From Devosia lacusdianchii (lineage in GTDB: Bacteria > Pseudomonadota > Alphaproteobacteria > Rhizobiales > Devosiaceae), in NCBI RefSeq assembly GCF_022429625.1, contig NZ_CP092483.1, positions 2,356,001-2,420,000 of the forward strand: DNA of 64,000 nt. Direction: 5' to 3'. The notes beneath the pieces were generated by a model. It did no database searches and was not told the origin of the DNA. It worked only from the letters and a program-made list of their open reading frames with translations. Position numbers and translations under genes: made by a program. Below are positions 42,836-50,398 of this stretch, piece by piece. Within the stretch, counting starts at the first letter, position 1. Each line of letters opens with the position of its first letter.

Positions 42836-42862
42836 CACACGGTCCGCGCCCGGACTTATTCC
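42836..42862 (-). promoter_or_regulatory. ECF-type promoter for the SSSN-repeat protein
   Basis: On the minus strand GGAATAA (-35 like) is followed, after 13 nt from GAATAA, by CCGTGT (-10 like; ACACGG on the plus strand at 42837-42842 and TTATTC at 42856-42861). Expected transcript start near 42829, some 40 nt before the ATG at 42790. The spacing equals that at 42885, 44994 and 45051. Confidence 0.68.
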
Positions 42863-42884
42863 CAAAAGTTTTGACTGCAGGGGC

Positions 42885-42911
42885 GGAATAATCCGCAGCC
42901 CGGCGCGTCGG
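42885..42911 (+). promoter_or_regulatory. ECF-type promoter for the unknown protein at 42940
   Basis: GGAATAA (GAATAA at 42886-42891), 13 nt, then GCGTCG at 42905-42910. Expected start about 42917, 23 nt before the ATG at 42940. The second hexamer differs more than in the other three sites but keeps the CGT core and the spacing. Confidence 0.6.
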
Positions 42912-42939
42912 CTGATCAAACCCTTGATGGAGCCGACCA

Positions 42940-43644
42940 ATGTTCGCCAAACCAGTGCCGAAAATTCGCTTTCTCTGCGCGCCCGAGGACGAAGGCGTCA
43001 TCGCGCCGCCGGTTGCCGCCAAGACCCACCTGCCCGACTGGTTCCGAAAACTGCCGGCCATCGATGCGCAAAAGCTCGATACCGGCGATACCGGGCTGAC
43101 GGTGAAGCGATGCATGCCGTTTCTCGACGCGATGACGACCGGCTTCATCCTGCCGTTGGCGGCAACCGTTCGCCTCGAAATCAAGGACGAAGGGCGGACC
43201 GTGACGGCAGGATGGGACTTCGACAAGACCATGGTCAGCAACCATGGCCCGCACCAGGTCGCCGGACATCCGCGCGCGCAGACGCCGCCGTGCAAGTTCC
43301 ACAATTACTGGTCGATCCGCACGCCTGCCGGCTGGAGCTGCCTGTTCGTGCCGCTGCTCAACCGGGCCAACTCCGTGTTCGAACCGGTGGCCGGCGTGGT
43401 CGATACCGACACCTATATTGCGCCGATCCACTTCCCCTTCTTCGCTCGCGGCAGCGATGGGCTGCACGAGCTGGAGAAAGGCACGCCGCTGGTACAGGTG
43501 ATCCCGTTCCAGCGGGCGAGCACCATGCTGGAAGCTGAGATCGGCAGCGAGACGGTGATCGAAGCAGCCGAGCGCAACAAGGTGTTCCGCAATACGCTCG
43601 CGGCAACGGGCTGGTATCGCAAGTTCGCCCGCGCCGCGCGCTGA
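42940..43644 (+). CDS. Uncharacterised protein, possibly phage-related family
   Basis: The 234-residue soluble protein starts at the ATG at 42940; a GGAG lies about 10 nt upstream. No signal peptide or membrane segment is visible. Notable conserved-looking segments are HLPDWFRKLPAID, KRCMPFLDAMTTGFILPL, HQVAGHP and YWSIRTPAGWSCLFVPLLNRANSVFEPVAGVVDTDTYIAPIHFPF. I recall similar WYRKLP and FLDAMTxGY patterns in uncharacterised proteins of phages and bacteria, but this is from memory only. It is divergent from the SSSN-protein gene and converges with the protease gene, 9 nt apart. It carries a signal of the sigma regulon upstream, which is the main hint to its role. Confidence 0.72.
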   Translation: MFAKPVPKIRFLCAPEDEGVIAPPVAAKTHLPDWFRKLPAIDAQKLDTGDTGLTVKRCMPFLDAMTTGFILPLAATVRLEIKDEGRTVTAGWDFDKTMVSNHGPHQVAGHPRAQTPPCKFHNYWSIRTPAGWSCLFVPLLNRANSVFEPVAGVVDTDTYIAPIHFPFFARGSDGLHELEKGTPLVQVIPFQRASTMLEAEIGSETVIEAAERNKVFRNTLAATGWYRKFARAAR

Positions 43645-43653
43645 CCCACCGCC

Positions 43654-44958
43654 TCAGCAGGGCGCCGGAATCTGCACCAATCCCCAGCCGAACACATCGT
43701 CCTTGCCGGGGCCCCCGAGATCCCGGCTTGCCTCTGTCAACCGAGTGATGGCCGCGTCCGCAATGCTCCCGTCAGCCATGGCCGCCGCCAAGCCGGTCGT
43801 GACGAAGGGCACAGCGAAGGAGGTTCCGGTCTGCGGCCGCACACCGCTGATTGAGGCCGCAGTGGAGATCGCCACGCCGGGGCCGGCAAAGCTAACATGG
43901 TCGCCCTGTACCGCACGGCGATAGATGCGGTCCCGACCGTCCACCGCCGTCACGGCGACGACACCGGGATAGGCGGCCGGATAGAGCGGCTCGGCGCGGG
44001 GGCCGGAATTGCCCACGGCAGCCACCACCGGAATGCCCTGATCCTGCAGGCTTTCGATGGCATCGCTCAGGATGTCGTTCTCCGGGCCCGCTAGACTGAG
44101 GCTGGCGACACTCACTCCTTCGCTCCCCAGACGATCGAGAGCTGTAGCAAGGCTGAACACATCACTGCGCTGGTCGGCGCCCACGCGCCCGAACGGATCG
44201 ATGACCAGCAGATTGGCGCCGGGTACCAGCCCCGGCACGCGACTGTCGGCATCGCCGACGAACAGGGCGACGACAGCCGTGCCATGTTTCTGGTCGGACG
44301 GCTCGGCCCCATAGCTGCCGATGCTCTCGAGCGTTACCTTGGCCTGGGACAGCATATCGTGTTCGATATTGATGCCGGTATCGACGACGCCAATAAAGGG
44401 TTCAAACCGGCAGAACGGGTCAACTGAAACCGGAGGCCAGCCCACCGCCTCCCAGGGCTGGCACAGGTCTCCACTGCAAGAGTCGGGGACGGACTGAGTG
44501 CGGTAATAGCTGTTCGGCGCGGCGATCACTCCGGGAGCACTCGTGCGAACCAGCGCCAGGGCTTCGGGCACCGTCATCTCGTCGGGCAGAGCCAGCAATA
44601 CGCGAACATCCGTTTCGGCTAAGACGGTGAAGTCTTGCGAGAGGAGCGCCTCCCGCACAGCAACGTCAGCCGTCCGCACCACGATCTGGTCGGGCGCCTG
44701 ATCCGGCGGTGGAGGTGCGGCCTGTGCTCGCGGCCGGACCACGGGGGTGGATTGCCAGACCGTGTCGTCACTACTGCCATCGTCGCTGGAGCCGAAGCTC
44801 CCACCGTCGTCGTCGTCATCACCGCCACCACTGTCATCATCGTCGTCCTGGGCAAGGGTCGGAACAACAAGTAACGGAACGGTTACGAGACATGGCAGCG
44901 CGACCAGACCAAGAGCAAGTAGCAGTGCACGTAGGCGGGACGATGGAACTGGCAACAT
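43654..44958 (-). CDS. Secreted S8 (subtilisin-like) serine protease with acidic low-complexity linker
   Basis: The start is the ATG at 44958 (MLPVPSSRLRALLLALG), behind AAAGGACATTGC; the frame reaches 44985. The 434-residue protein has a signal peptide (cut near LAQ), then about 35 residues nearly all Asp, Gly and Ser (DDDDDSGGGDDDDDGGS and on), a proline linker, an N-terminal propeptide-like domain (VVRTADVAVREALLSQDF...) and the S8 domain. The catalytic triad is Asp in IGVVDTGI, His in KHGTAVV and Ser in GTSFAVP. It is divergent from the sigma factor gene and shares its promoter signal. It may be the output or a processing enzyme of the regulon. Confidence 0.9.
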   Translation of the reverse strand: MLPVPSSRLRALLLALGLVALPCLVTVPLLVVPTLAQDDDDDSGGGDDDDDGGSFGSSDDGSSDDTVWQSTPVVRPRAQAAPPPPDQAPDQIVVRTADVAVREALLSQDFTVLAETDVRVLLALPDEMTVPEALALVRTSAPGVIAAPNSYYRTQSVPDSCSGDLCQPWEAVGWPPVSVDPFCRFEPFIGVVDTGINIEHDMLSQAKVTLESIGSYGAEPSDQKHGTAVVALFVGDADSRVPGLVPGANLLVIDPFGRVGADQRSDVFSLATALDRLGSEGVSVASLSLAGPENDILSDAIESLQDQGIPVVAAVGNSGPRAEPLYPAAYPGVVAVTAVDGRDRIYRRAVQGDHVSFAGPGVAISTAASISGVRPQTGTSFAVPFVTTGLAAAMADGSIADAAITRLTEASRDLGGPGKDDVFGWGLVQIPAPC

Positions 44959-44993
44959 GCAATGTCCTTTGATTTGGGGTCGCATATGAGTTC

Positions 44994-45020
44994 TATACGG
45001 CCATCTGCGGTCATTATTCG
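44994..45020 (-). promoter_or_regulatory. ECF-type promoter for the S8 protease
   Basis: On the minus strand GAATAA (TTATTC at 45014-45019), 13 nt, then CCGTAT (ATACGG at 44995-45000). Expected start about 44987, near 29 nt before the protease ATG. The second hexamer and the spacing are identical to those of the sigma gene promoter on the other strand. Confidence 0.7.
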
Positions 45021-45050
45021 GCGGGGGCGACGAAAAAATTCGACAGGGCG

Positions 45051-45077
45051 GGAATAACGCGGTGCGCGGGCCGTATC
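45051..45077 (+). promoter_or_regulatory. ECF-type autoregulatory promoter for the sigma factor
   Basis: GGAATAAC begins at 45051; GAATAA (45052-45057), 13 nt, then CCGTAT (45071-45076). The expected start lies within a few bases of the ATG at 45085, so the sigma mRNA would be nearly leaderless, in line with the absent ribosome site. Confidence 0.7.
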
Positions 45078-45084
45078 ACTTGGC

Positions 45085-45585
45085 ATGATCACCATCGGAC
45101 CCAGCCTTATCCAGATGCTCCCGCGCCTGCGGCGCTATGCCATTACGCTTTGCCGCATGGCCGACGTCGCGGATGAACTCGTGCAGATCGCATGCGAAAA
45201 AGCCCTCGCCAGCCCGGGGCGTGGCGCTGACGTGCCCTTCGAAGCCTGGATGTTCCGCATCCTTCGCAATGCCTGGATCGATCGCATGCGCCGCCTGCGC
45301 ACACGCGGCGAGGAAATCGACGTCTACGAGCGCGACGATCTCTCCGCTTTCGACGGAGCTGCCATCCCCGAGCAGCGGCTGATGCTCAACAAAACCATGC
45401 AGGCCATTGCCCGCCTGCCCGAGGATCAGCGCGAATTGCTGCTGCTGGTCTGTGTCGAGGAGCTGAGCTACCGCGACGCAGCCGAGATACTGGACCTGCC
45501 CATCGGCACTGTGATGAGCCGGCTGGCGCGTGCGCGCCGCAAACTGGCCGAGGATGTCGGCCTTGAAGGAGGTCGTTTGCTGTGA
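45085..45585 (+). CDS. ECF-type RNA polymerase sigma factor
   Basis: The 166-residue protein has region 2 (YAITLCRMADVADELVQIACEKALAS, then EAWMFRILRNAWIDRMRRLR) and region 4 (LPEDQRELLLLVCVEELSYRDAAEILDLPIGTVMSRLARARRKL), without a long extension. It redirects RNA polymerase to its own promoters. The anti-sigma gene starts with a GTGA overlap, so the two are made together. The predicted autoregulatory signal lies directly upstream, and three neighbouring genes carry the same signal. I do not assign a numbered ECF group from memory. Confidence 0.93.
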   Translation: MITIGPSLIQMLPRLRRYAITLCRMADVADELVQIACEKALASPGRGADVPFEAWMFRILRNAWIDRMRRLRTRGEEIDVYERDDLSAFDGAAIPEQRLMLNKTMQAIARLPEDQRELLLLVCVEELSYRDAAEILDLPIGTVMSRLARARRKLAEDVGLEGGRLL

Positions 45586-46313
45586 AGGATCCCGCAATGC
45601 CCGCAGAGATCAGCGACGAAACGCTGATGGCCTTCGCCGATGGCGTGCTCGATGAGCCCCTGTTCAGCCAGGTCGCGACAGCGGTCGAAACCGACCCTGT
45701 TGTCGCCGAGCGCCTGCATGCTCTGGTCGAGGGTGCCGACCTCGCCAAGGCCGGCTTTGAGTCGTTGCTTGAGCCGGTGCCGCGCGAACTGATGGCCGGC
45801 GTGCGCGACAGCATTGCGCACGCCGAGCGCGACCCGATCTGGAAGCGGTTTTTCCAGGGGTTCGACCTGCGCGTCCCGGGCGTCGCGTTTGCCTCGCTGG
45901 CCATCGCACTGGTGGCGCTGCCCATGGGGTACATGATCGGTCGGGGCGATCCGCAGCCTGTGGGGCAATTCCCGCAAGGGCCCATGATCGCCGAAGCCCT
46001 TCAGCGGACACCCTCTGGGCAAACGGCCGACCTGGGTGACGACCTCACGCTCACGCCGATCGCCACCTTCGCTGATGCCGACGGCAATATCTGTCGCGAA
46101 TTCGAAACAGCCGGCACTGCCGGTTATGTTGCCGTCGCGTGCCGCATCAGCGGCAATTGGCAAACCCAGTTCGCCGTCGCCGCTGGCAAGAGCAGCACGG
46201 CTGATTACGTCCCTGCCTCAGGGCAGGCGGCAATCGATGCCTATCTCGAAGCCATCGGCGCCGGCGAGGCTCTGCTGGACGAGCAGGAGGTGGAGGCGCT
46301 GGCGCGCGAATAG
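45582..46313 (+). CDS. Membrane-anchored anti-sigma factor with C-terminal surface-antigen-like domain (GTG start)
   Basis: The GTG at 45582 overlaps the sigma stop by 4 nt; an ATG five codons on (MPAEISDETLMAFADGVL) is an alternative. The 243-residue protein has an N-terminal sigma-binding-like helical domain (residues about 5-95), one transmembrane segment (GVAFASLAIALVALPMGYMIG, near 110) and a periplasmic part. That part includes CREFETAGTAGYVAVACRISGNW, which looks like the C-terminal motif of the 17 kDa surface antigen family. No zinc-binding HxxxCxxC is seen. The periplasmic domain may be the sensor or a protease target. Confidence 0.85.
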   Translation: MKDPAMPAEISDETLMAFADGVLDEPLFSQVATAVETDPVVAERLHALVEGADLAKAGFESLLEPVPRELMAGVRDSIAHAERDPIWKRFFQGFDLRVPGVAFASLAIALVALPMGYMIGRGDPQPVGQFPQGPMIAEALQRTPSGQTADLGDDLTLTPIATFADADGNICREFETAGTAGYVAVACRISGNWQTQFAVAAGKSSTADYVPASGQAAIDAYLEAIGAGEALLDEQEVEALARE

Positions 46314-46371
46314 CTAGGCGCAATCAGGCAACGTGCTATGAAGAACACCAGTCGTCACGCAGGGCAGTATC

Positions 46372-47130
46372 ATGATCATCGATGGCACGACGGCGCTCGT
46401 TACTGGTGGAGGCTCGGGGCTCGGAGCGGCAACGGCTCGCGCGCTAGCGGCCAAAGGGGCACGCGTAACCGTACTCGACCGCAACGCAGAGGCGGGGGCC
46501 GCCATTGCGGGTGAAATCAACGGTCTCTTCGCGCCCTGCGACGTGGCCGACCCCGATAGCGCCGCTGCCGCGCTCGCTGCCAGCCGTGCTGCATTCGGGG
46601 TCCCGCGTATCTTGATCAATTGTGCGGGGGTCGCGGAGGCCGGCCGAGTCGTTGGCCGCGACGGCCCCCTGCCCCTAGATATCTTCGAGCGAACGATCCG
46701 TATCAATCTCATCGGCACGTTCAACATGCTGCGCCTGGCGGCCGCTGAGATGTCGCTGGCTGAGCCACTCGCCGGCGGCTCGCGCGGCGTCGTCGTTTCG
46801 ACCGCTTCGATCGCCGCGTTCGATGGGCAAATCGGCCAGGCCGCCTATGCCGCCTCCAAGGGTGGCGTCGCCGCCATGACACTGCCGGTGGCGCGCGAAT
46901 TGGCCCGCTTCGGCATCCGCGTGCTTGCTATCGCGCCCGGCCTGTTCAAGACGCCCCTCCTGGCTGGCTTGCCGCAGGATACCCAGGACGGCCTGGGCAA
47001 GGCCATTCCCTTCCCCGCCCGCCTGGGCGACCCCGCCGAATTCGCGCAACTCGTCATCGCCATGGTCGAGAACGACTACCTCAATGGCGAAGTCGTTCGG
47101 CTCGACGGCGCATTGCGCATGCAGCCTTAA
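46372..47130 (+). CDS. 3-hydroxyacyl-CoA dehydrogenase type II-like SDR
   Basis: The 252-residue SDR closely follows the HSD17B10/type II 3-hydroxyacyl-CoA dehydrogenase pattern: LVTGGGSGLGAATARALA, NCAGVAEAGR, DIFERTIRINLIGTFNMLRLAA, EPLAGGSRGVVVSTASIAAFDGQIGQAAYAASKGG and IAPGLFKTPLL. It oxidises 3-hydroxyacyl-CoA (fatty acid or isoleucine degradation) with NAD. It lies 58 nt after the anti-sigma gene, so it may be independent; a link to the sigma regulon is not shown. It converges with the SsuD gene. Confidence 0.92.
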   Translation: MIIDGTTALVTGGGSGLGAATARALAAKGARVTVLDRNAEAGAAIAGEINGLFAPCDVADPDSAAAALAASRAAFGVPRILINCAGVAEAGRVVGRDGPLPLDIFERTIRINLIGTFNMLRLAAAEMSLAEPLAGGSRGVVVSTASIAAFDGQIGQAAYAASKGGVAAMTLPVARELARFGIRVLAIAPGLFKTPLLAGLPQDTQDGLGKAIPFPARLGDPAEFAQLVIAMVENDYLNGEVVRLDGALRMQP

Positions 47131-47141
47131 CGATTCAAGCC

Positions 47142-48212
47142 TCAGTCGCGAAGCAGCGGCAGGAGTTGGTCGCCCTGGCGCTTGATCTCGGACAGATATG
47201 GCGTGCCGGACAGCACGAAGTGCGTAATGCCCAGGTCCCGGTATTTGCGCAGCGATCGCGCCACGTCCGCAGCAGAACCCACGAGCCAAGTTGTGCCAGC
47301 CCCGCCCCCGCCGAACCGGCCCGGCGCGGTGTAGAGATTGTCGTCGAGCACATCTCCCTGCGATTGCAGGTCGAGCAAGCGCTGCTGCCCCACGGCTAAG
47401 CCCTGCTTGTGATCGTTCCAGCTGGAGCCGGCGCTCATGGCCATCTCCGCGACCTTGGCTTCGGCATCGGCCCAAGCCTGTTCCGTCGTGTCGCGGACCA
47501 GGGTGGTGATCCGCAATCCGAACTCTAGCGGCGGCAGGTCACGGTCGAGCGTGGCGCTCAGGGTCTTGAGGCGATCGATCCGCTCGGCGACACCGGCCAG
47601 CGGTTCACCCCAGAACAGTTGAACATCGGCCTCGGTGGCGGCCACCTGCTCGGCCGCCTCCGACGCCCCACCGAAGTAGAGCTTGGGATGTAGCCGGTCC
47701 CCGCGAACCTCGATGCGCGGCACCACGGTCGAATCCGTAACGCCGAAATGCTGGCCGTCGGCCGTGACCTCTTGCTCTGTCCACAGCCGGCGCGCCAGCC
47801 GCATGAACTCCTTGGTGCGTCCGTAGCGATGCGCCTGGTCGCCCTCGCTATCGCCGTAGGCCGCAAGGTTATCCTTGCCCGAGACGATGTTGATGCGCAC
47901 GCGACCGCCGGTCAGGTGATCGAGGGTCGCCACGGCCGAGGCAAAGTTCGCCGGGCGCCAATAGCCCGGACGAATGGCGATCAACGGCTCGAACGTCGTC
48001 GTTCGAGCCGCGAGCGAGGCCGCGACGGTGAACGTGTCGGGCCTTCCCCAGCCGGTGCCGATGAGCGCGCCCTTCCAGCCATGATCCTCCAACGCCCTGG
48101 CATGGCTGGTCAGCGTGTCGAGGCTGTTGTGATTATCGACCGCAGCGTCACCACGGTGACCAGGCCTGATGTCGTTTGGGATGTACCAGAGGAATTCGGT
48201 ATTGCCGCTCAT
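47142..48212 (-). CDS. ssuD: FMNH2-dependent alkanesulfonate monooxygenase (SsuD-like)
   Basis: The start is the ATG at 48212 (MSGNTEFLWYIPNDIRPGHRGD); the frame above it is open but not coding. The 356-residue LLM-class flavin monooxygenase matches SsuD: TRTTFEPLIAIRPGYWRPANFASAVATLDHLTGGRVRINIVSG-like segment with DHLTGGRVRINIVSG, YGRTKEFMRLARRLW and LYFGGASEAAEQVAATEADVQLFWGEP. It releases sulfite from sulfonates using reduced flavin from a separate reductase, which is not in the window. It is the last gene of the minus-strand sulfonate operon. Confidence 0.92.
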   Translation of the reverse strand: MSGNTEFLWYIPNDIRPGHRGDAAVDNHNSLDTLTSHARALEDHGWKGALIGTGWGRPDTFTVAASLAARTTTFEPLIAIRPGYWRPANFASAVATLDHLTGGRVRINIVSGKDNLAAYGDSEGDQAHRYGRTKEFMRLARRLWTEQEVTADGQHFGVTDSTVVPRIEVRGDRLHPKLYFGGASEAAEQVAATEADVQLFWGEPLAGVAERIDRLKTLSATLDRDLPPLEFGLRITTLVRDTTEQAWADAEAKVAEMAMSAGSSWNDHKQGLAVGQQRLLDLQSQGDVLDDNLYTAPGRFGGGGAGTTWLVGSAADVARSLRKYRDLGITHFVLSGTPYLSEIKRQGDQLLPLLRD

Positions 48213-48253
48213 GCGATAGGACTGCCGTTGTAAAAATGGTCGGACGGGGCGCT

Positions 48254-49621
48254 TCAGGCCGTGGCCAGTTGCTCGATCTGGTCGTGATTGACGAACGAGT
48301 TGAGCGGCCGCTTCAGACCGAGGTTTTCGCGCAGCGTACGGCCCTCGTATTCCGTACGGAACAGCCCGCGCTTCTGCAGGATCGGCACGACTTGGTCGAC
48401 GAAGTCGGTGAGGCCGGTCGGCAGTATCGGCGGCATGATGTTGAAGCCGTCGGCTGCGCCGTTTTCGAACCATTGCTGAATGGCATCGGCCACCTGCTCG
48501 GGTGTACCCACAACCGTGCGGTGACCGCGTGCGGTCGCAACCGCGAGATAGAACTGCCGCAAGGTGAGGTTGTTGCGCGAGACGAGGTCGCTCACCAGCT
48601 TCAACCGGCTCTTGTTGAGCTCGGTGCTTTGCGGCAGCGGTGGCGCGATGTCGTCGAGCGAATAACCAGTCAGGTCGACGCCCTGGTAGTGGCGGTTGAG
48701 AATGCCCCAGGCGACCGACGGGTGCACCAGCGACTGGATGTAGTCGTAATTGGCCTGCGCCTCGGCTTCTGTTCCGCCGAGCACGGGAAAGATGCCCGGC
48801 GTGATGAGCAGCTCGTCAGCCGTTCGGCCATGCCGGGCCAGCCGCCCCTTCACGTCGGAATAGAATTCCTGCGCGTCTTCGATTGTCTGGTTGGCGGTGA
48901 AGATCATTTCGGCTGTGCGAGCCGCCAGCTCGCGGCCGGCCTCCGAGGCACCGGCCTGTACGATGACCGGGTAACCCTGCACCGGGCGACCCACATTGAG
49001 CGGTCCGGCGACGGTGAAATGCGCACCCTTGTGGTTGACCTGGTGCACCTTGTCGGGGTCGAGATAGACACCGGATTCCTTGTCACGAATGAAGGCGTCG
49101 TCCTCGTAGGAATCCCACAGGCGCTTGACCAGATCGACGAACTCCTCGGCCCGGGCGTAGCGATCGGCATGGGCCGGATGACCGGGGATGGAGAAATTCT
49201 TGGAGACGTCAGCGCCGGTGGTCACCACGTTCCAGCCGGCGCGCCCCTTGGAAATATAGTCGAGCGAGGCGAAGCGCCGGGCAAGGAGATAGGGATCCTC
49301 GTAGGTGGTGGAGGCGGTCGAGACGAAGCCGATATGCTCGGTCACCTGCGACAGGGCCGCCCATAGAGTCACCGGCTCGAAATGGGCGCCAGTGCTGTGC
49401 CGGCGCAGTGCCTCCACATCCTTGCCGCGCTCCCAGCCGGCCGGGCTATCGGCGACGAAGACGAGATCGAACAGCCCCCGCTCGGCCGTTTGGGCGAGCT
49501 CACGGTAGTGATCGATATTGAGGCCGGCATCGGCCTGGGAGTCCGGGTGCCGCCAGGCGGCGACGTGGTGGCCCGTGGCCATGATGAAGGCGCCGAGGCG
49601 CAGTTTGCGGCTAGTGCTCAT
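48254..49621 (-). CDS. LLM-class flavin monooxygenase, NtaA/SnaA/DszA type
   Basis: The 455-residue protein fits the NtaA/SnaA/DszA/SoxA group: LGAFIMATGHHVAAWRHP near the N-terminus, TERGLFDLVFVADS, YEDPYLLARRFASLDYISKGRAGWNVVTT, and QAGASEAGRELAARTAEMIF. These enzymes cleave C-S or C-N bonds of sulfones, nitrilotriacetate and other compounds with reduced flavin. It lies in the ssu operon between ssuB and ssuD. The pair suggests that the operon handles more than one class of organosulfur compound. Substrate unknown. Confidence 0.9.
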   Translation of the reverse strand: MSTSRKLRLGAFIMATGHHVAAWRHPDSQADAGLNIDHYRELAQTAERGLFDLVFVADSPAGWERGKDVEALRRHSTGAHFEPVTLWAALSQVTEHIGFVSTASTTYEDPYLLARRFASLDYISKGRAGWNVVTTGADVSKNFSIPGHPAHADRYARAEEFVDLVKRLWDSYEDDAFIRDKESGVYLDPDKVHQVNHKGAHFTVAGPLNVGRPVQGYPVIVQAGASEAGRELAARTAEMIFTANQTIEDAQEFYSDVKGRLARHGRTADELLITPGIFPVLGGTEAEAQANYDYIQSLVHPSVAWGILNRHYQGVDLTGYSLDDIAPPLPQSTELNKSRLKLVSDLVSRNNLTLRQFYLAVATARGHRTVVGTPEQVADAIQQWFENGAADGFNIMPPILPTGLTDFVDQVVPILQKRGLFRTEYEGRTLRENLGLKRPLNSFVNHDQIEQLATA

Positions 49622-49675
49622 GACAAATCCTTTCGTTGAAAGACGAGGGACGGCGTTTGGGACTGTTATGGCCGT

Positions 49676-50398
49676 TCAGTGCACGCCGAGTGTGGCGAGC
49701 AGGCTGGTTCGAATGCGCGCGAAGCGTGCGTCGCCATGGTCGCGGGGCTCCGGCAGGTCGATGGCGAGGTCGGAGACGATCCGCCCCTCCTCAAGCACCA
49801 GGACCCGATTGGCGAGGCTGATGGCCTCGTCGACATCGTGGGTCACCAGCAGGACGGCGGGCTGGTGACGATCGCAGAGCTGCCGCAGCAGGCCATGCAT
49901 CTTGAGCCGCGTCAGGGCATCGAGCGCGCCGAATGGTTCGTCGGCCAGCAGCAGCGCTGGGTCCCTGACCAGCGAGCGCGCCAAGGCCACGCGCTGCTGC
50001 TCGCCGCCTGACAGCTCCACCGGCCAGGCGGCCTCGCGCCCTTCAAGTCCGACCTCGGCCAGCGCTTCCGCACCGCGACGCGCCGCGTCGGCATGGTCGA
50101 GGCCCAGGATGACATTCTCCAGCACCCGCTTCCACGGCAGCAGCCGCGCATCTTGGAACACGACCGACTTGTTCGCCGGGGCTTCGAGCCAGCCGGTGCC
50201 GATCACGTCGTGATCGAGATCCGCGAGAGCCCGGAGCAACGTGCTCTTGCCCGAGCCGCTGCGGCCCAGCAGCGCAACAAACTCGCCGCGCCGGATATCG
50301 AGATCGATGCCGTCAAGCACGGTACGGCCGTTGAAACCGCGTACCAGATTGCGCACCGCGACTGGATGCTCGTTCAGTGCGCCAGCGTACGACGCCAT
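49676..50398 (-). CDS. ssuB: Sulfonate/nitrate/taurine-type ABC importer ATPase
   Basis: The start is the ATG at 50398 (MASYAGALNEHPVAVRNLVRGF); it overlaps the permease gene by 25 nt. The 240-residue ATPase has Walker A GRSGSGKST, signature LSGGEQQRVALARSL, Walker B LLLADEPFGALD and H-loop THDVDEA. The DEPFGALD form is standard for the SsuB/TauB/NrtD group. It serves the SsuC permease and SsuA-like binding protein encoded upstream. Confidence 0.92.
   Translation of the reverse strand: MASYAGALNEHPVAVRNLVRGFNGRTVLDGIDLDIRRGEFVALLGRSGSGKSTLLRALADLDHDVIGTGWLEAPANKSVVFQDARLLPWKRVLENVILGLDHADAARRGAEALAEVGLEGREAAWPVELSGGEQQRVALARSLVRDPALLLADEPFGALDALTRLKMHGLLRQLCDRHQPAVLLVTHDVDEAISLANRVLVLEEGRIVSDLAIDLPEPRDHGDARFARIRTSLLATLGVH

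Noticed and set aside
46314..47130. SDR at 46372 as a member of the sigma regulon
   Set aside because: I found no GAATAA-N13-CGT signal in the 58-nt gap before it, so I treat it as separate.
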